Positions 7,693 through 16,961 of a stretch of DNA of 64,000 nucleotides are shown one piece after another (position 1 is the first letter of the stretch; each line of letters starts with the position of its first letter). The DNA is from Campylobacter concisus (GTDB lineage Bacteria > Campylobacterota > Campylobacteria > Campylobacterales > Campylobacteraceae). A program made the position numbers and the translations under genes. The notes beneath the pieces were generated by a model. The model was not told the DNA's origin, did no database searches, and worked only from the letters and a program-made list of their open reading frames with translations. The stretch lies in the NCBI RefSeq assembly GCF_003048405.1, contig NZ_PIQS01000001.1, positions 620,001 through 684,000 of the forward strand, given 5' to 3'.

Positions 7693-8580
7693 ATGTTAAA
7701 AGATAAGATCATAAACAATGAAAGTGGCATAGTGCTTTATGGCCTAACGCCTCCAAAGGCTGAATTTGACGAGGTGAAGCTTAAAGAGATCGCTGCAAAA
7801 TGGGACAAGAGGATTACAGATGTGCAGGCTGATGGCTTGGTGCTTTATGAGATCCAAGATGAAAGTAGCCGTATAAAAAGCGAGCGAACTTTTGAATTTA
7901 GTGATACATTAAGCCCTGAAATTTACTACTCAAAATATCTAAATTTAAAGACACCAAGCATCTTTTATAGGGTCGCGAATAAATATAATGAGAGTGAATT
8001 TAGAGCAAATTTAGCCAAAAGTAGTAGCGATATAAATGTTTTTGTTGGCGTTGCTTCTGGTAAAGTAGAGCCCAAAATGAGCCTAGAGCGTGCTTATGAG
8101 ATCGCTAGAGATGAGTTTAAAGAGCTTGTAGTGGGTGGTGTTTGCATAGCTGAGAGGCACGCTAAAAAGGGTGATGAAGAGCAAAGGATGAGCCAAAAGG
8201 CCAAAATGGGAGCAAAATTTTTCATCTCACAGGCGGTTTTTGATATAAATTTGGCTAAAAATTTACTAACAAGCGTGGCAAAAAGTGGGTTAAATTTGCC
8301 TATTATTTTGACTTTTACTACTTGTGGCACGCCAAAAACGCTAGAGTTTATAAAGTGGCTTGGCATAAGCGTTGATGAAAAGAGCGAAAAAAGGATGCTT
8401 GGGAGTGATGATCTTTTAGCCACGGCATCGCAAATTTGCCTTGAAAATTTCGCAGAGCTTTATGAATTTGCTAAAAAGCTTGGTATAAATGTCGGTGTCA
8501 ATGTTGAAAGTGTAATGGCAAAAAGAGCTGAGATAGAAGCGAGCCTAGAGCTAACACACAAGATGAGAGAGGTGTTTTGA
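7693..8580 (+). CDS. Methylenetetrahydrofolate reductase-like protein (divergent MetF)
   Basis: The 295-residue protein belongs to the MetF flavin (beta-alpha)8 barrel family. It has the TPP motif in YGLTPPK (16-22) and FISQAVFD with Gln180 matching the conserved folate-binding Gln. It directly follows metE, so supplying 5-methyltetrahydrofolate is the natural role. The segment that reads FEFFPP in E. coli MetF reads YGLTPP here, so the conserved catalytic Glu is absent by my reading. This divergent type may use another acid or need a partner. Function is inferred; fold and family are fairly clear. Confidence 0.75.
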   Translation: MLKDKIINNESGIVLYGLTPPKAEFDEVKLKEIAAKWDKRITDVQADGLVLYEIQDESSRIKSERTFEFSDTLSPEIYYSKYLNLKTPSIFYRVANKYNESEFRANLAKSSSDINVFVGVASGKVEPKMSLERAYEIARDEFKELVVGGVCIAERHAKKGDEEQRMSQKAKMGAKFFISQAVFDINLAKNLLTSVAKSGLNLPIILTFTTCGTPKTLEFIKWLGISVDEKSEKRMLGSDDLLATASQICLENFAELYEFAKKLGINVGVNVESVMAKRAEIEASLELTHKMREVF

Positions 8581-8610
8581 TAGTTTAAAAGCTATCAAAA
8601 CTTATATTTT
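8575..8610 (+). terminator. Terminator overlapping the end of the MetF-like gene
   Basis: TTTTGATAG (8575-8583) pairs perfectly with CTATCAAAA (8592-8600). The left arm includes the TGA stop. CTTATATTTTAG follows. It separates the methionine genes from the glycan locus. Confidence 0.6.
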
Positions 8611-8691
8611 AGATGATTTTAGTAAGTTCTTAGTCTTTTTTGGCTTTAATTATATAAGATTTTTAAGCTCATTTTAAAGTAGATAAAATTT

Positions 8692-10062
8692 ATGACAAAT
8701 ATATTATTATGTGGTGGTTCTGGTACGAGGTTATGGCCTATTAGCAGGACTTTAATGCCAAAACAATTTATTAAATTATTTGATGACAGGTCACTTTTTC
8801 AGCTAACTGCACTACGAAATAGTGAAATTTGTGACAATACATTCGTGATAACAAATATCGATCACTACTACTTGGCGATGGATCAGATAGAAAATTTAAA
8901 TATCACAAATTTTAAATATCTGCTCGAGCCAGTTGGTAGAAATACTGCACCAGCGATCACGCTAGCTTGCCTTGCACTTGATCCAAATGAGATTGTTTTA
9001 GTAACCCCTTCAGATCATTTGATAAAAGAGATTAAAGTATATTACACAAGTGTAAAAGCTGCAAAGAAACTGGCAGAGCAAAATTTCTTGGTTACCTTTG
9101 GTATAAAGCCAAAGTCACCTGAGACAGGATTTGGATATATAGAGAGCTATAATGGTGATGTAAAGGCTTTTTATGAAAAGCCAGACTATGAAAGGGCGGT
9201 AAAATTTCTAAAAGATCAAAATTTCTACTGGAATTCAGGTATGTTTGTCTTTAAGGTAGGCGTTTTCTTGGATCAGATGAAAATTTTTGCTCCTGAGATA
9301 CTTGAAGCGTGTAAACTTGCTTTTGATAACGCAAAAAAAGATGAAATTGATATCAAAATAGACGTTATCGACATGCAAAATATCCCACAAAATAGCATAG
9401 ATTATGCTGTGATGGAAAAGTCAGATATCGTAAAAATGGTAGCTTTAGATGCGCCTTGGAGTGATCTTGGAAGCTTTGATAGTTTGGATGAGCAGCTGCC
9501 AAAAGATATCAGTGGTAATACAATAAATAGTGATCTTTTACAGATAAATTCTCACAATAATCTAGTCCTATCTAGTGGCAAAAAAATAGCCTTAATAGAT
9601 GTCGATGATCTAACTGTAGTTGATACAAAAGATGCTCTTTTAATATCTAAAAAATCGTCTAGCCAAAAAGTAAAAAATGTGGTGGAAATTTTAAAAGATG
9701 AGAGCTCTGAGCTTTGTAATGCCCATGTCACGACAAATAGACCATGGGGAAACTACACTGTTCTTGAAAATCAAGATGGTTATAAGATAAAGATAATAGA
9801 GGTAAAACCTGGCAAAAGACTATCTTTGCAAAAGCATTTTCATAGAAATGAGCATTGGATAGTGCTATCAGGAAGTGCCACTGTGACGATCGGTGAGATA
9901 ACTAGGCTTGTTTGTCCTAATGAGTCTATCTATATAAAAATGGGTGAAGTTCATAGACTATCTAATGAAGGAAAAATTCCTGTGGTTTTAATAGAAGCTC
10001 AGGTCGGCGAATATACAGGCGAAGATGATATAATTCGCCTAGATGATGATTTTAAAAGGTAA
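8692..10062 (+). CDS. manC: Mannose-1-phosphate guanylyltransferase / mannose-6-phosphate isomerase
   Basis: ManC makes GDP-mannose from mannose-1-phosphate and GTP; this bifunctional type also has a C-terminal cupin isomerase domain. The pyrophosphorylase signature GGSGTRLWP is at residues 8-16, LMPKQFIKLF follows, and a sugar-binding YEKPD lies near 160. The C-terminal third carries RPWGNYTVLE, LSLQKHFHRNEHWIVLSG and an EAQVGEYTGEDDI ending. At 456 residues it is full length. A candidate -10 (TATAAG, 8653-8658) lies upstream. gmd follows three bases later, then fcl: the GDP-fucose set. Confidence 0.95.
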   Translation: MTNILLCGGSGTRLWPISRTLMPKQFIKLFDDRSLFQLTALRNSEICDNTFVITNIDHYYLAMDQIENLNITNFKYLLEPVGRNTAPAITLACLALDPNEIVLVTPSDHLIKEIKVYYTSVKAAKKLAEQNFLVTFGIKPKSPETGFGYIESYNGDVKAFYEKPDYERAVKFLKDQNFYWNSGMFVFKVGVFLDQMKIFAPEILEACKLAFDNAKKDEIDIKIDVIDMQNIPQNSIDYAVMEKSDIVKMVALDAPWSDLGSFDSLDEQLPKDISGNTINSDLLQINSHNNLVLSSGKKIALIDVDDLTVVDTKDALLISKKSSSQKVKNVVEILKDESSELCNAHVTTNRPWGNYTVLENQDGYKIKIIEVKPGKRLSLQKHFHRNEHWIVLSGSATVTIGEITRLVCPNESIYIKMGEVHRLSNEGKIPVVLIEAQVGEYTGEDDIIRLDDDFKR

Positions 10063-10065
10063 TTT

Positions 10066-11208
10066 ATGGATAAAAAAGTAGCGTTAATAACTGGTATAAC
10101 GGGTCAAGATGGATCGTATCTGGCGGAATTTTTACTAAAAAAAGGCTATATAGTCCATGGTATAAAAAGGCGAACGAGTCTTTTTAATACAGACAGGATA
10201 GATCATCTTTACCAAGATCCGCACGTTGATAATAGAAACTTTTTCTTGCACTATGGCGACATGACGGACTCTATGAATCTGACAAGGATCATCCAAGAGG
10301 TGCAGCCAGATGAAATTTACAACCTAGCTGCCATGAGCCATGTACATGTTAGTTTTGAGACACCAGAATATGTCGCAAATGCTGATGGTACAGGCACTCT
10401 TAGATTGCTTGAAGCTATAAGGATATTAGGGCTTGAGAAAAAGACTAAAATTTATCAAGCCTCTACATCTGAGCTTTACGGAAAAGTGCAAGAGACGCCG
10501 CAAAGCGAAACGACTCCATTTTATCCAAGAAGTCCTTATGCGGTCGCAAAGATGTATGCGTACTGGATAACTGTTAATTATAGAGAGGCTTATGGCATTT
10601 TTGCTTGTAATGGCATATTGTTTAATCACGAATCACCAGTTAGAGGCGAGACATTCGTAACCAGAAAGATCACAAGAGCAGCTAGTAAGATAGCGCTTGG
10701 GCTTCAAGACAAGCTTTATCTTGGAAATTTAGACGCCAAAAGAGACTGGGGCCATGCAAAAGACTATGTGAAGATGATGTGGATGATACTGCAAGCCCCA
10801 GAGCCAGAAGACTGGGTGATAGCGACTGGCCAAACAACAGCGGTTAGAGATTTTGTAAAATTTGCATTTGCTTATGCTGGTATAAATTTGAGATTTGAAG
10901 GGGCTGGCGTAGATGAGGTAGGAGTCGTGGACTCACTAAATTTTGAAAAAGCAAAAGAGTTAAATTTAAATTTGTCCCATTTAAGTATCGGGCAAACTGT
11001 GGTTTGTGTGGATCCAAGATATTTTAGGCCAACAGAGGTTGACTTACTGCTTGGAGATCCTAGTAAAGCAGAGAAAAAACTAGGCTGGAAGAGAGAATTT
11101 AACCTTCAAGATCTAGTAAACGATATGATGAAGTCGGACTTAAAGCTCATGACAAAAGATGTCTATCTAAAAGATGGCGGATATGAGACAATGAGCTATT
11201 TCGAGTAA
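10066..11208 (+). CDS. gmd: GDP-mannose 4,6-dehydratase
   Basis: Gmd converts GDP-mannose to GDP-4-keto-6-deoxymannose with bound NADP. The Rossmann motif [12 protein letters not shown] is at residues 10-21, ASTSELYG carries the catalytic Thr/Ser region and SPYAVAKMY the Tyr158/Lys162 pair. [20 protein letters not shown] and [15 protein letters not shown] are near-diagnostic Gmd segments. The 380-residue length is right. Its position between manC and fcl supports GDP-mannose rather than GDP-heptose as the substrate. Confidence 0.96.
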   Translation: MDKKVALITGITGQDGSYLAEFLLKKGYIVHGIKRRTSLFNTDRIDHLYQDPHVDNRNFFLHYGDMTDSMNLTRIIQEVQPDEIYNLAAMSHVHVSFETPEYVANADGTGTLRLLEAIRILGLEKKTKIYQASTSELYGKVQETPQSETTPFYPRSPYAVAKMYAYWITVNYREAYGIFACNGILFNHESPVRGETFVTRKITRAASKIALGLQDKLYLGNLDAKRDWGHAKDYVKMMWMILQAPEPEDWVIATGQTTAVRDFVKFAFAYAGINLRFEGAGVDEVGVVDSLNFEKAKELNLNLSHLSIGQTVVCVDPRYFRPTEVDLLLGDPSKAEKKLGWKREFNLQDLVNDMMKSDLKLMTKDVYLKDGGYETMSYFE

Positions 11209-11211
11209 GAA

Positions 11212-12267
11212 ATGGATAAGAATAGCAAAATTTATGTAGCAGGACACAAGGGTCTGGTAGGCTCTGCTATAGTGAAAAATTTACGATCAAAGGGCTATGA
11301 AAATATAATCACAAGAACTCATGGCGAGCTTGATCTAATGGATCAAAAAGCTGTTTATGAATTTTTTGAAAAAGAAAAGCCTGAGTATGTGGTGCTAGCT
11401 GCTGCAAAGGTCGGTGGAATAGTGGCCAATAGCACTTATAGGGCTGATTTTATCTATGAAAACTTACAAATTCAAAATAATGTGATCCATCAAAGTTATG
11501 TGCATAAGGTAAAAAAACTATTATTTTTGGGAAGCACTTGCATATATCCTAAAAATGCCCCACAGCCAATGAGCGAAGATGTGCTTTTGACATCTCCACT
11601 TGAATACACAAATGAGCCATACGCAATAGCTAAAATAGCTGGCATGAAGATGTGTGAGAGCTATAATTTACAGTACGGCACAAATTTTATATCTGTTATG
11701 CCTACAAATTTATATGGTCCAAACGACAACTTTGATCTAGAAACCTCGCATGTTTTGCCGGCGCTTATAAGAAAGATACACCTAGCAAAACTTTTAAGCG
11801 AAGAAAAATTTGATGAAGTGGTAAAAGATATAAAAGCAAAAGATACAAACGAAGGCATAACTTGTCTTAGTAAATTTGGCATTTCAAAAGAGCGAGTAGA
11901 AATTTGGGGCACAGGAAAACCTAGACGAGAGTTTCTGCACTCAGAAGATATGGCTGATGCTTGTGTATTTTTATTGGAAAATAGAGATTTTAAAGATACT
12001 TATGATAAAAATAGCAAAGAGATAAGAAATACTCATGTAAATATAGGTACGGGCAAAGATATCTCTATAAAAGAGCTAGCAAATTTAGTTAAAAATATAG
12101 TTGGTTTTAAAGGTGAGCTATGCTTTAATGATAGCAAGCCCGATGGTACGATACTAAAACTAACAGACCCATCTAAGCTCCACTCTCTTGGTTGGAAACA
12201 TAAAATAGAGCTTGAAGATGGAATAAAAACACTTTATGAGTGGTATTTGAAAATAAATGATAGATAA
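11212..12267 (+). CDS. fcl: GDP-L-fucose synthase
   Basis: Fcl epimerises and reduces GDP-4-keto-6-deoxymannose to GDP-L-fucose with NADPH. The nucleotide motif [11 protein letters not shown] starts at residue 11, LGSTCIYP and [10 protein letters not shown] (Tyr137, Lys141) carry the catalytic residues, and [19 protein letters not shown] is a family hallmark. It is 351 residues, about 30 longer than E. coli Fcl, with the extra part around 195-220 and 265-280. The start lies three bases after gmd; the 3' end overlaps the flippase gene by 11 bases. Confidence 0.94.
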   Translation: MDKNSKIYVAGHKGLVGSAIVKNLRSKGYENIITRTHGELDLMDQKAVYEFFEKEKPEYVVLAAAKVGGIVANSTYRADFIYENLQIQNNVIHQSYVHKVKKLLFLGSTCIYPKNAPQPMSEDVLLTSPLEYTNEPYAIAKIAGMKMCESYNLQYGTNFISVMPTNLYGPNDNFDLETSHVLPALIRKIHLAKLLSEEKFDEVVKDIKAKDTNEGITCLSKFGISKERVEIWGTGKPRREFLHSEDMADACVFLLENRDFKDTYDKNSKEIRNTHVNIGTGKDISIKELANLVKNIVGFKGELCFNDSKPDGTILKLTDPSKLHSLGWKHKIELEDGIKTLYEWYLKINDR

Positions 12268-13573
12268 AATAATATCATTAAAAAATCATCAAGGCTTTAT
12301 GAAGTATTTTAAAAATACATCATGGCTTTTTTTTGAAAAAATACTTCGTATGTTTGTTGGGCTTTTTGTGGGGATTTGGGTGGCTAGATACTTGGGTCCT
12401 GAGAGGTTTGGACTTTTTTCATATGCTCAAAGCTTTGTAGGGCTTTTTGTTGCCATTGCTACGCTCGGACTTGATGGTATAGTAGTAAGGGAGCTAGTAA
12501 AGGATGAAAGTAGAACAAATGAGCTAATAGGTACTGCTTTTTACCTTAAGCTCATCGGTGCTATTTTGACGCTATTAGTTTTGGTAATTGCTACCCAGTT
12601 TACTTCAAATGATAGGTATACAAATTTATTAGTATTTATCATAGCTAGCGCTACTATATTTCAATCATTTAATGTAGTAGATATGTATTTTCAATCAAAA
12701 GTTTTATCAAAATATGTAGTATTTTCTAATATTATCTCTCTTTTTATAGGTAGTATAATAAAGATTACACTCATTTTAATTAACGCTCCACTTGTAGCTT
12801 TTGCATGGGCTATCCTATTTGATAGTATAGTTTTGGCTTTAGGATTTATTTATTTTTTCTTGAAATATTCAACATTAGAGATAAAAAAAATAAAATTTAG
12901 TAAAGTAGTTGCAATTATTTTACTAAAAGACTCTTGGCCTATGGCGATTACTATTTTGGTGATAATGTCTTATTCTAACTTAAATCAAATACTAATAGCT
13001 AATTTTTTAGGTAATGAGCAATTGGGATATTATTCTGTAGCGTATAGGATTTGTACTTTGGTTGATTTTATTCCTATAATTATAGTTGGTTCATTATTCC
13101 CAACAATTGTTAATTTAAAAAAATATTCACTAAGTTATATCAACAGGTTGCAATCTCTATCAAATTTATTAGTATTACTCGCGTTTCTGTATTCTATATT
13201 TATTTGCTTTTTTGCAAAAGAGATCATAATTATGCTTTATGGAGACGGGTATTATATAGCAATTGAAATTTTACAGATTCTGTCATTTTCTTGTGTATTT
13301 TCGTTTATTGGATATTTGAGTGGTAGAATATTTATTATTTATAATCTAGGAAAGATATATTTATTTAGGGCAATACTTGGGCTAGTAGTATTATATTGTT
13401 TTAGTATCATTTTATTACCGCATTACGGATTGAAAGGTGGAGCTATAAGCTTATTGGTTGCTGAATTTTTTGTTGTCTTTGTGTCAGATATTTTTTTTCT
13501 TAAAGAGACAAAAGATATACTAATTATAAAAATTAAGAGTCTATATTCTTTTTTTAGCATAAGATTTATATAG
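12257..13573 (+). CDS. Wzx-type O-antigen/polysaccharide flippase
   Basis: A 438-residue membrane protein with about 12 hydrophobic helices and the Wzx/MATE-like opening [32 protein letters not shown] (residues about 16-47, given here only as a landmark range). Such proteins flip undecaprenyl-linked repeat units across the inner membrane. I took the ATG at 12257, overlapping the fcl stop; another ATG at 12299 is possible. Base composition becomes noticeably more AT-rich within this gene. It is the only recognisable exporter in the locus, arguing for a Wzx/Wzy-type route, though no Wzy was found. Confidence 0.85.
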   Translation: MIDKIISLKNHQGFMKYFKNTSWLFFEKILRMFVGLFVGIWVARYLGPERFGLFSYAQSFVGLFVAIATLGLDGIVVRELVKDESRTNELIGTAFYLKLIGAILTLLVLVIATQFTSNDRYTNLLVFIIASATIFQSFNVVDMYFQSKVLSKYVVFSNIISLFIGSIIKITLILINAPLVAFAWAILFDSIVLALGFIYFFLKYSTLEIKKIKFSKVVAIILLKDSWPMAITILVIMSYSNLNQILIANFLGNEQLGYYSVAYRICTLVDFIPIIIVGSLFPTIVNLKKYSLSYINRLQSLSNLLVLLAFLYSIFICFFAKEIIIMLYGDGYYIAIEILQILSFSCVFSFIGYLSGRIFIIYNLGKIYLFRAILGLVVLYCFSIILLPHYGLKGGAISLLVAEFFVVFVSDIFFLKETKDILIIKIKSLYSFFSIRFI

Positions 13574-13911
13574 AAGCTTTTCACAAGGATAATGTATTAT
13601 GAATTTTTGATATTAATATAGTCAAAAGCAATGGATATAGTTTTTTATAAATAGTAAATAAGGTTTATAGTTTGTAAAAATTTTTTATACAAAAGATCTA
13701 AATTGGGTTGAGTTTGATATTTTGTATTTATTTTTAATAAAGTTAAATATTTAATTTAAATATTAAAATAAAGAGTGGATAATGAACACGATTGGTGTAG
13801 GTAAGTTAAAGATTATTTTTGGAATAACTTATAGTTGAAATAGTATTAAAATAATATATCGTCTATGCAACCATATATTAAATATAGAAAAATACTTTAG
13901 AGGGAAATTGT
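13574..13911 (+). other. 338-bp AT-rich gap inside the glycan locus
   Basis: No normal gene is seen in this stretch, the only real break in an otherwise packed locus. One 18-codon frame (13782-13838, MNTIGVGKLKIIFGITYS) is present, not clearly real. TA-rich runs near 13850-13870 could hold a promoter for the aldolase group that follows. The gap marks the joint between the fucose/flippase genes and the CMP-sugar cassette and may be an old recombination junction. Confidence 0.5.
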
Positions 13912-14685
13912 ATGTATAGTATAGAAAAAAAATTATATGAGCAATTGTGTTTTCTTAGGGATCAGTATGATTTACAAGGCATAAAAGCAGAATTTGAAGC
14001 AGAAGGATCTTCGTTTAGAGATTTGATGAGGTTAAGAAGACTAACTTCTAAGGTGGGGGTTAAACTATATTTAAAAATAGGTGGTGTAGAAGCTATAAGG
14101 GATATAAAAGATGCCATCGAGATTGATGTGGATGGATTGATAGCCCCAATGGTGGAGAGTAAATTTGGTGCCAAAAAATTTTATGATAGTATTTTAAATA
14201 TTTATGGTGGGCATGAAATTCATACTACATTAAATATAGAAACAAAAAGCGCAATAGAAAATTTTGATGAAATTTTAGAGTACGCAAATGGCAAATTCAA
14301 TAACATAACTATTGGTAGGAGCGATTTAACTGCATCATATTTTGATGAAAATATCAAGCCAGATAGTGACTTTACTTTTGAACTTTTAAAAAAAGTTGCT
14401 CTTAAAATGGATGCCACAGATATGACTTTTACGGTTGGCGGTAGTGTTTCTGCTAGAACAATAGAAATTTTAGATCAAAAATATCAAAAACTAAAAAAAT
14501 TGATATATAAACTTGAAACTAGGAAAGTTATACTACCAACAAAAATATTCTTAGAAAAAGAAAATGCAATAAAAGAAGCTTTGAAATTTGAAGAGTTATA
14601 TATATTATCAAAAAAAGAATTTAGTGATATGCAGATTGGATCAGAATTATCAAGGCTAACAGAGCTAAAAAGGAGATTGCAATGA
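13912..14685 (+). CDS. HpcH/HpaI-type aldolase of a glycan locus
   Basis: The 257-residue protein matches the metal-dependent HpcH/HpaI aldolase / citrate lyase family. Landmarks are DVDGLIAPMVES (about 75-86, the Glu being a likely metal ligand), LNIETKSAIENFDEIL (about 106-121) and ITIGRSDLTASYF (about 130-142, the Asp being the second ligand). Known members join or split pyruvate and an aldehyde to give 4-hydroxy-2-keto acids. AGGGAAAT precedes the ATG. The stop overlaps the next start by four bases, and that next gene resembles a CMP-sugar synthetase, so the likely product is a 2-keto sugar acid to be activated with CMP. The substrate is unknown. Confidence 0.75.
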   Translation: MYSIEKKLYEQLCFLRDQYDLQGIKAEFEAEGSSFRDLMRLRRLTSKVGVKLYLKIGGVEAIRDIKDAIEIDVDGLIAPMVESKFGAKKFYDSILNIYGGHEIHTTLNIETKSAIENFDEILEYANGKFNNITIGRSDLTASYFDENIKPDSDFTFELLKKVALKMDATDMTFTVGGSVSARTIEILDQKYQKLKKLIYKLETRKVILPTKIFLEKENAIKEALKFEELYILSKKEFSDMQIGSELSRLTELKRRLQ

Positions 14686-15332
14686 ATAATTTTGCAGTAA
14701 TAATACCAGCGCAAGAAAAGAATAGATATCACGAATCAGGTGATATAGCACCTTTTGGGGATACTACACTTTTAGAATGGAAAATAGCACAATGTAAAGA
14801 ATTTATAAGGTCATCTCAAATTTATATAAACTCTGAGAGTAAAAATATTGAAGAGATAGCAATAAGGTCAAATGTAAATTTTATTGAAAGGGAGCCAAGG
14901 TTAAATTATATAGATATGGTTCTAGATTCAATTTTTAAAGTTAAAGAAGAAAACATAATATGGACGAATTGTACTTCACCTTTTTTAAATAGTAAAAGTT
15001 ATAGATTAATGGCAGATACGTTTCAGGGTAGATGCCTGGAATCGGTAATTTCTGTACATAAACAGCAGGAGTATTTGTTTTTTAGAAATAGAATGTTAAA
15101 CTTTTCCACTAATTTTATTTCAAGAAGAGATATAGAGCCTGTTTATATGGTTACAAATGGTTGTTATATAATCAAGAAAGAAATAGCTTTAAAGAACAAA
15201 AATTTATTTACAAAAGAACCATTTTTATTTGAATTAGATTCTTTTGAATCTATAGAAATAAAAGATATAGAAGATTATGCTTTTGCTAAAGAACTAATTA
15301 ATGTATACTTTAGAAAGGAAATTTGTGGCTAA
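14682..15332 (+). CDS. Divergent CMP-sugar synthetase-like cytidylyltransferase
   Basis: A 216-residue GT-A-like nucleotidyltransferase related to acylneuraminate cytidylyltransferases. It begins NNFAVIIPAQEKNRYHESGD; the usual IPARGGSKG-KN loop is altered. WTNCTSPFLNSKSYR resembles the TSPL substrate loop, and DIEDYAFAKEL near the C-terminus resembles the conserved D-x-x-D-Y-x-x-A. Overlaps on both sides (4 bases with the aldolase, 32 with the SDR) show tight translational coupling. With an altered nucleotide loop it may use another substrate or be a non-catalytic partner of the second synthetase at 16245. Confidence 0.6.
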   Translation: MNNFAVIIPAQEKNRYHESGDIAPFGDTTLLEWKIAQCKEFIRSSQIYINSESKNIEEIAIRSNVNFIEREPRLNYIDMVLDSIFKVKEENIIWTNCTSPFLNSKSYRLMADTFQGRCLESVISVHKQQEYLFFRNRMLNFSTNFISRRDIEPVYMVTNGCYIIKKEIALKNKNLFTKEPFLFELDSFESIEIKDIEDYAFAKELINVYFRKEICG

Positions 15333-16248
15333 TATACTAATAACAGGTGGTGCTGGATTTATAGGAACCGCACTAGCCATAAGACTAAAACATCTAAATC
15401 ATAATGTTACTATTGTGGATTTAGATAAAAAATTTATACCTATGCATAATAACTTTGTTAAATATTCTTTGGATATTAGGGAATGTGAAAATTTTAAAAA
15501 AATAGAAAATTTAAAAATTGATTATATTTTCCATTTGGCGGCTCAAACAGCAAGTATAATATCGCAAGAAAATCCAACACTGGATGTAGATACAAATGTT
15601 AAGGGCACATTAAATATTTGTAATTACGCCAGAAAGTGTGGTGCTAAAAAAATTATTTTTACTTCATCTATGGCAACATATGGCAATATAAATGGCAAAA
15701 TAAAAGAAACTGACATGCAAATACCGTTATCTAATTATGGCGTGTCAAAAATAGCAGGGGAATATTACATAAAAATGTTTAATCAGTTTGGTATAAAAAA
15801 TACTATATTCAGACTATTTAACGTATATGGGCCAGGTCAAGACATGTCAAATTTAAAACAAGGAATGGCAAGCATATTCATGGCACAGTCAATCATATCA
15901 AATGAGATAAAAGTTACAGGTTCTTTTGATAGGTATAGAGATTTTATTTATATTGATGATGTAGTAGATTCTTTGATTCTTGGACTTAATGGTACAACAG
16001 ATGGACAAATTTATAACGTAGGGTCAGGTAAGGCTACTACTGTTAAAGAAATCATAAATTTAATAATAGAATTAAATGATAAACCAAAAAATCAATTTAG
16101 GATTATAAATATAGGATCTCATGAAGGTGATCAATTTGGTTCAATTGCAGATATATCAAAATTAAAAAAATTAGGCTGGATACCCAAAATGGATTTAAAA
16201 TCAGGATTAGAAAAAATGTATATATATGCAAAGGAGATTTTAGTATGA
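15301..16248 (+). CDS. NAD-dependent epimerase/dehydratase (extended SDR)
   Basis: A 315-residue sugar-nucleotide [18 protein letters not shown] lies near residues 15-29, VDLDKKF marks an NAD-type acidic residue, FTSSMATYGN and SNYGVSKIAGEYY carry Ser and Tyr-x-x-x-Lys, and RDFIYIDDVVD and YNVGSGKATTVKEI are family segments. It looks like UDP-glucose/GlcNAc 4-epimerases, but the substrate is not readable. The start may be ATG 15301 or TTG at 15325, right before GTGGCTAATATACTA. It sits between the two cytidylyltransferase-like genes and probably makes or alters the aldolase substrate. Confidence 0.8.
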   Translation: MYTLERKFVANILITGGAGFIGTALAIRLKHLNHNVTIVDLDKKFIPMHNNFVKYSLDIRECENFKKIENLKIDYIFHLAAQTASIISQENPTLDVDTNVKGTLNICNYARKCGAKKIIFTSSMATYGNINGKIKETDMQIPLSNYGVSKIAGEYYIKMFNQFGIKNTIFRLFNVYGPGQDMSNLKQGMASIFMAQSIISNEIKVTGSFDRYRDFIYIDDVVDSLILGLNGTTDGQIYNVGSGKATTVKEIINLIIELNDKPKNQFRIINIGSHEGDQFGSIADISKLKKLGWIPKMDLKSGLEKMYIYAKEILV

Positions 16249-16961
16249 ATGTAGTTGCTCTTTTAACTGGAAGAGGCAATAATACTCTTAAGGATAAGAA
16301 TATATTGCCGGTGTTGGGTCATCCTCTTATTAGTTACCCTGCAAATGCTGCGAAAAATACGGAATTAGTAAGATATTTTTATGTGAGTAGTGATGATGAT
16401 AAGATATTAGATATTGCTTGTAATTTAGGTTATAAAAAAATAAAGAGGCCGAATGAGCTGGCAATTCCAACAGCAAAACATATAGACGCCATACTTCATG
16501 CAGTTGAGTTTATGAATAAACATGATAACTTGAGACCAGATATTTTGATAGTGCTTCTAGCCAATTCTGTAACATTAAAGAGTGAGTGGATTGAAAGAGG
16601 AATTAGACAAATAATAAATGATCCTTCTATAACATCTGTAGTTCCAGTATATCAAGACCAAGACCATCATCCATATAGAGCGAAGAGGCTTAATGAAAAT
16701 GGCAGTTTAGATACCTTTTTTGATTTTTCAGATATGGAGGTTTCTACAAATAGGCAGGAGCTAGAACCATGTTATTTTTTATGTCACAACTTTTGGATTT
16801 TAAACATGAAAAATTCACTTTATAGTAAAGATGGACAAAAACCTTGGACTTTTTTAGGTAAAAATATTAAGCCAATGTTTGTAGAAAAATGTTTTGACAT
16901 ACATACAATTGAAGATTTAAAGGAGTCTGAGGCTTGGATATTAAAAAATCAAAAGAAATAA
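16245..16961 (+). CDS. CMP-sugar synthetase-like cytidylyltransferase
   Basis: A 238-residue acylneuraminate cytidylyltransferase relative. LTGRGNNTLKDKNILPVLG (about 7-25) fits the CTP-binding loop pattern with a conserved Arg and a K-x-K-N, and HPLISYPANAA follows. ILIVLLANSVTLKSEW replaces the usual Q-x-T-S-P-L loop. DIHTIEDLKESEAW at the end fits the usual D-I-D-x-x-x-D. The start overlaps the SDR stop by four bases. It is the better candidate for true CMP activation in this cassette. Confidence 0.7.
   Translation: MNVVALLTGRGNNTLKDKNILPVLGHPLISYPANAAKNTELVRYFYVSSDDDKILDIACNLGYKKIKRPNELAIPTAKHIDAILHAVEFMNKHDNLRPDILIVLLANSVTLKSEWIERGIRQIINDPSITSVVPVYQDQDHHPYRAKRLNENGSLDTFFDFSDMEVSTNRQELEPCYFLCHNFWILNMKNSLYSKDGQKPWTFLGKNIKPMFVEKCFDIHTIEDLKESEAWILKNQKK

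Noticed and set aside
13782..13838. An 18-codon gene
   Set aside because: Too short, with no family likeness and only a weak ribosome site; noted only within the gap entry.
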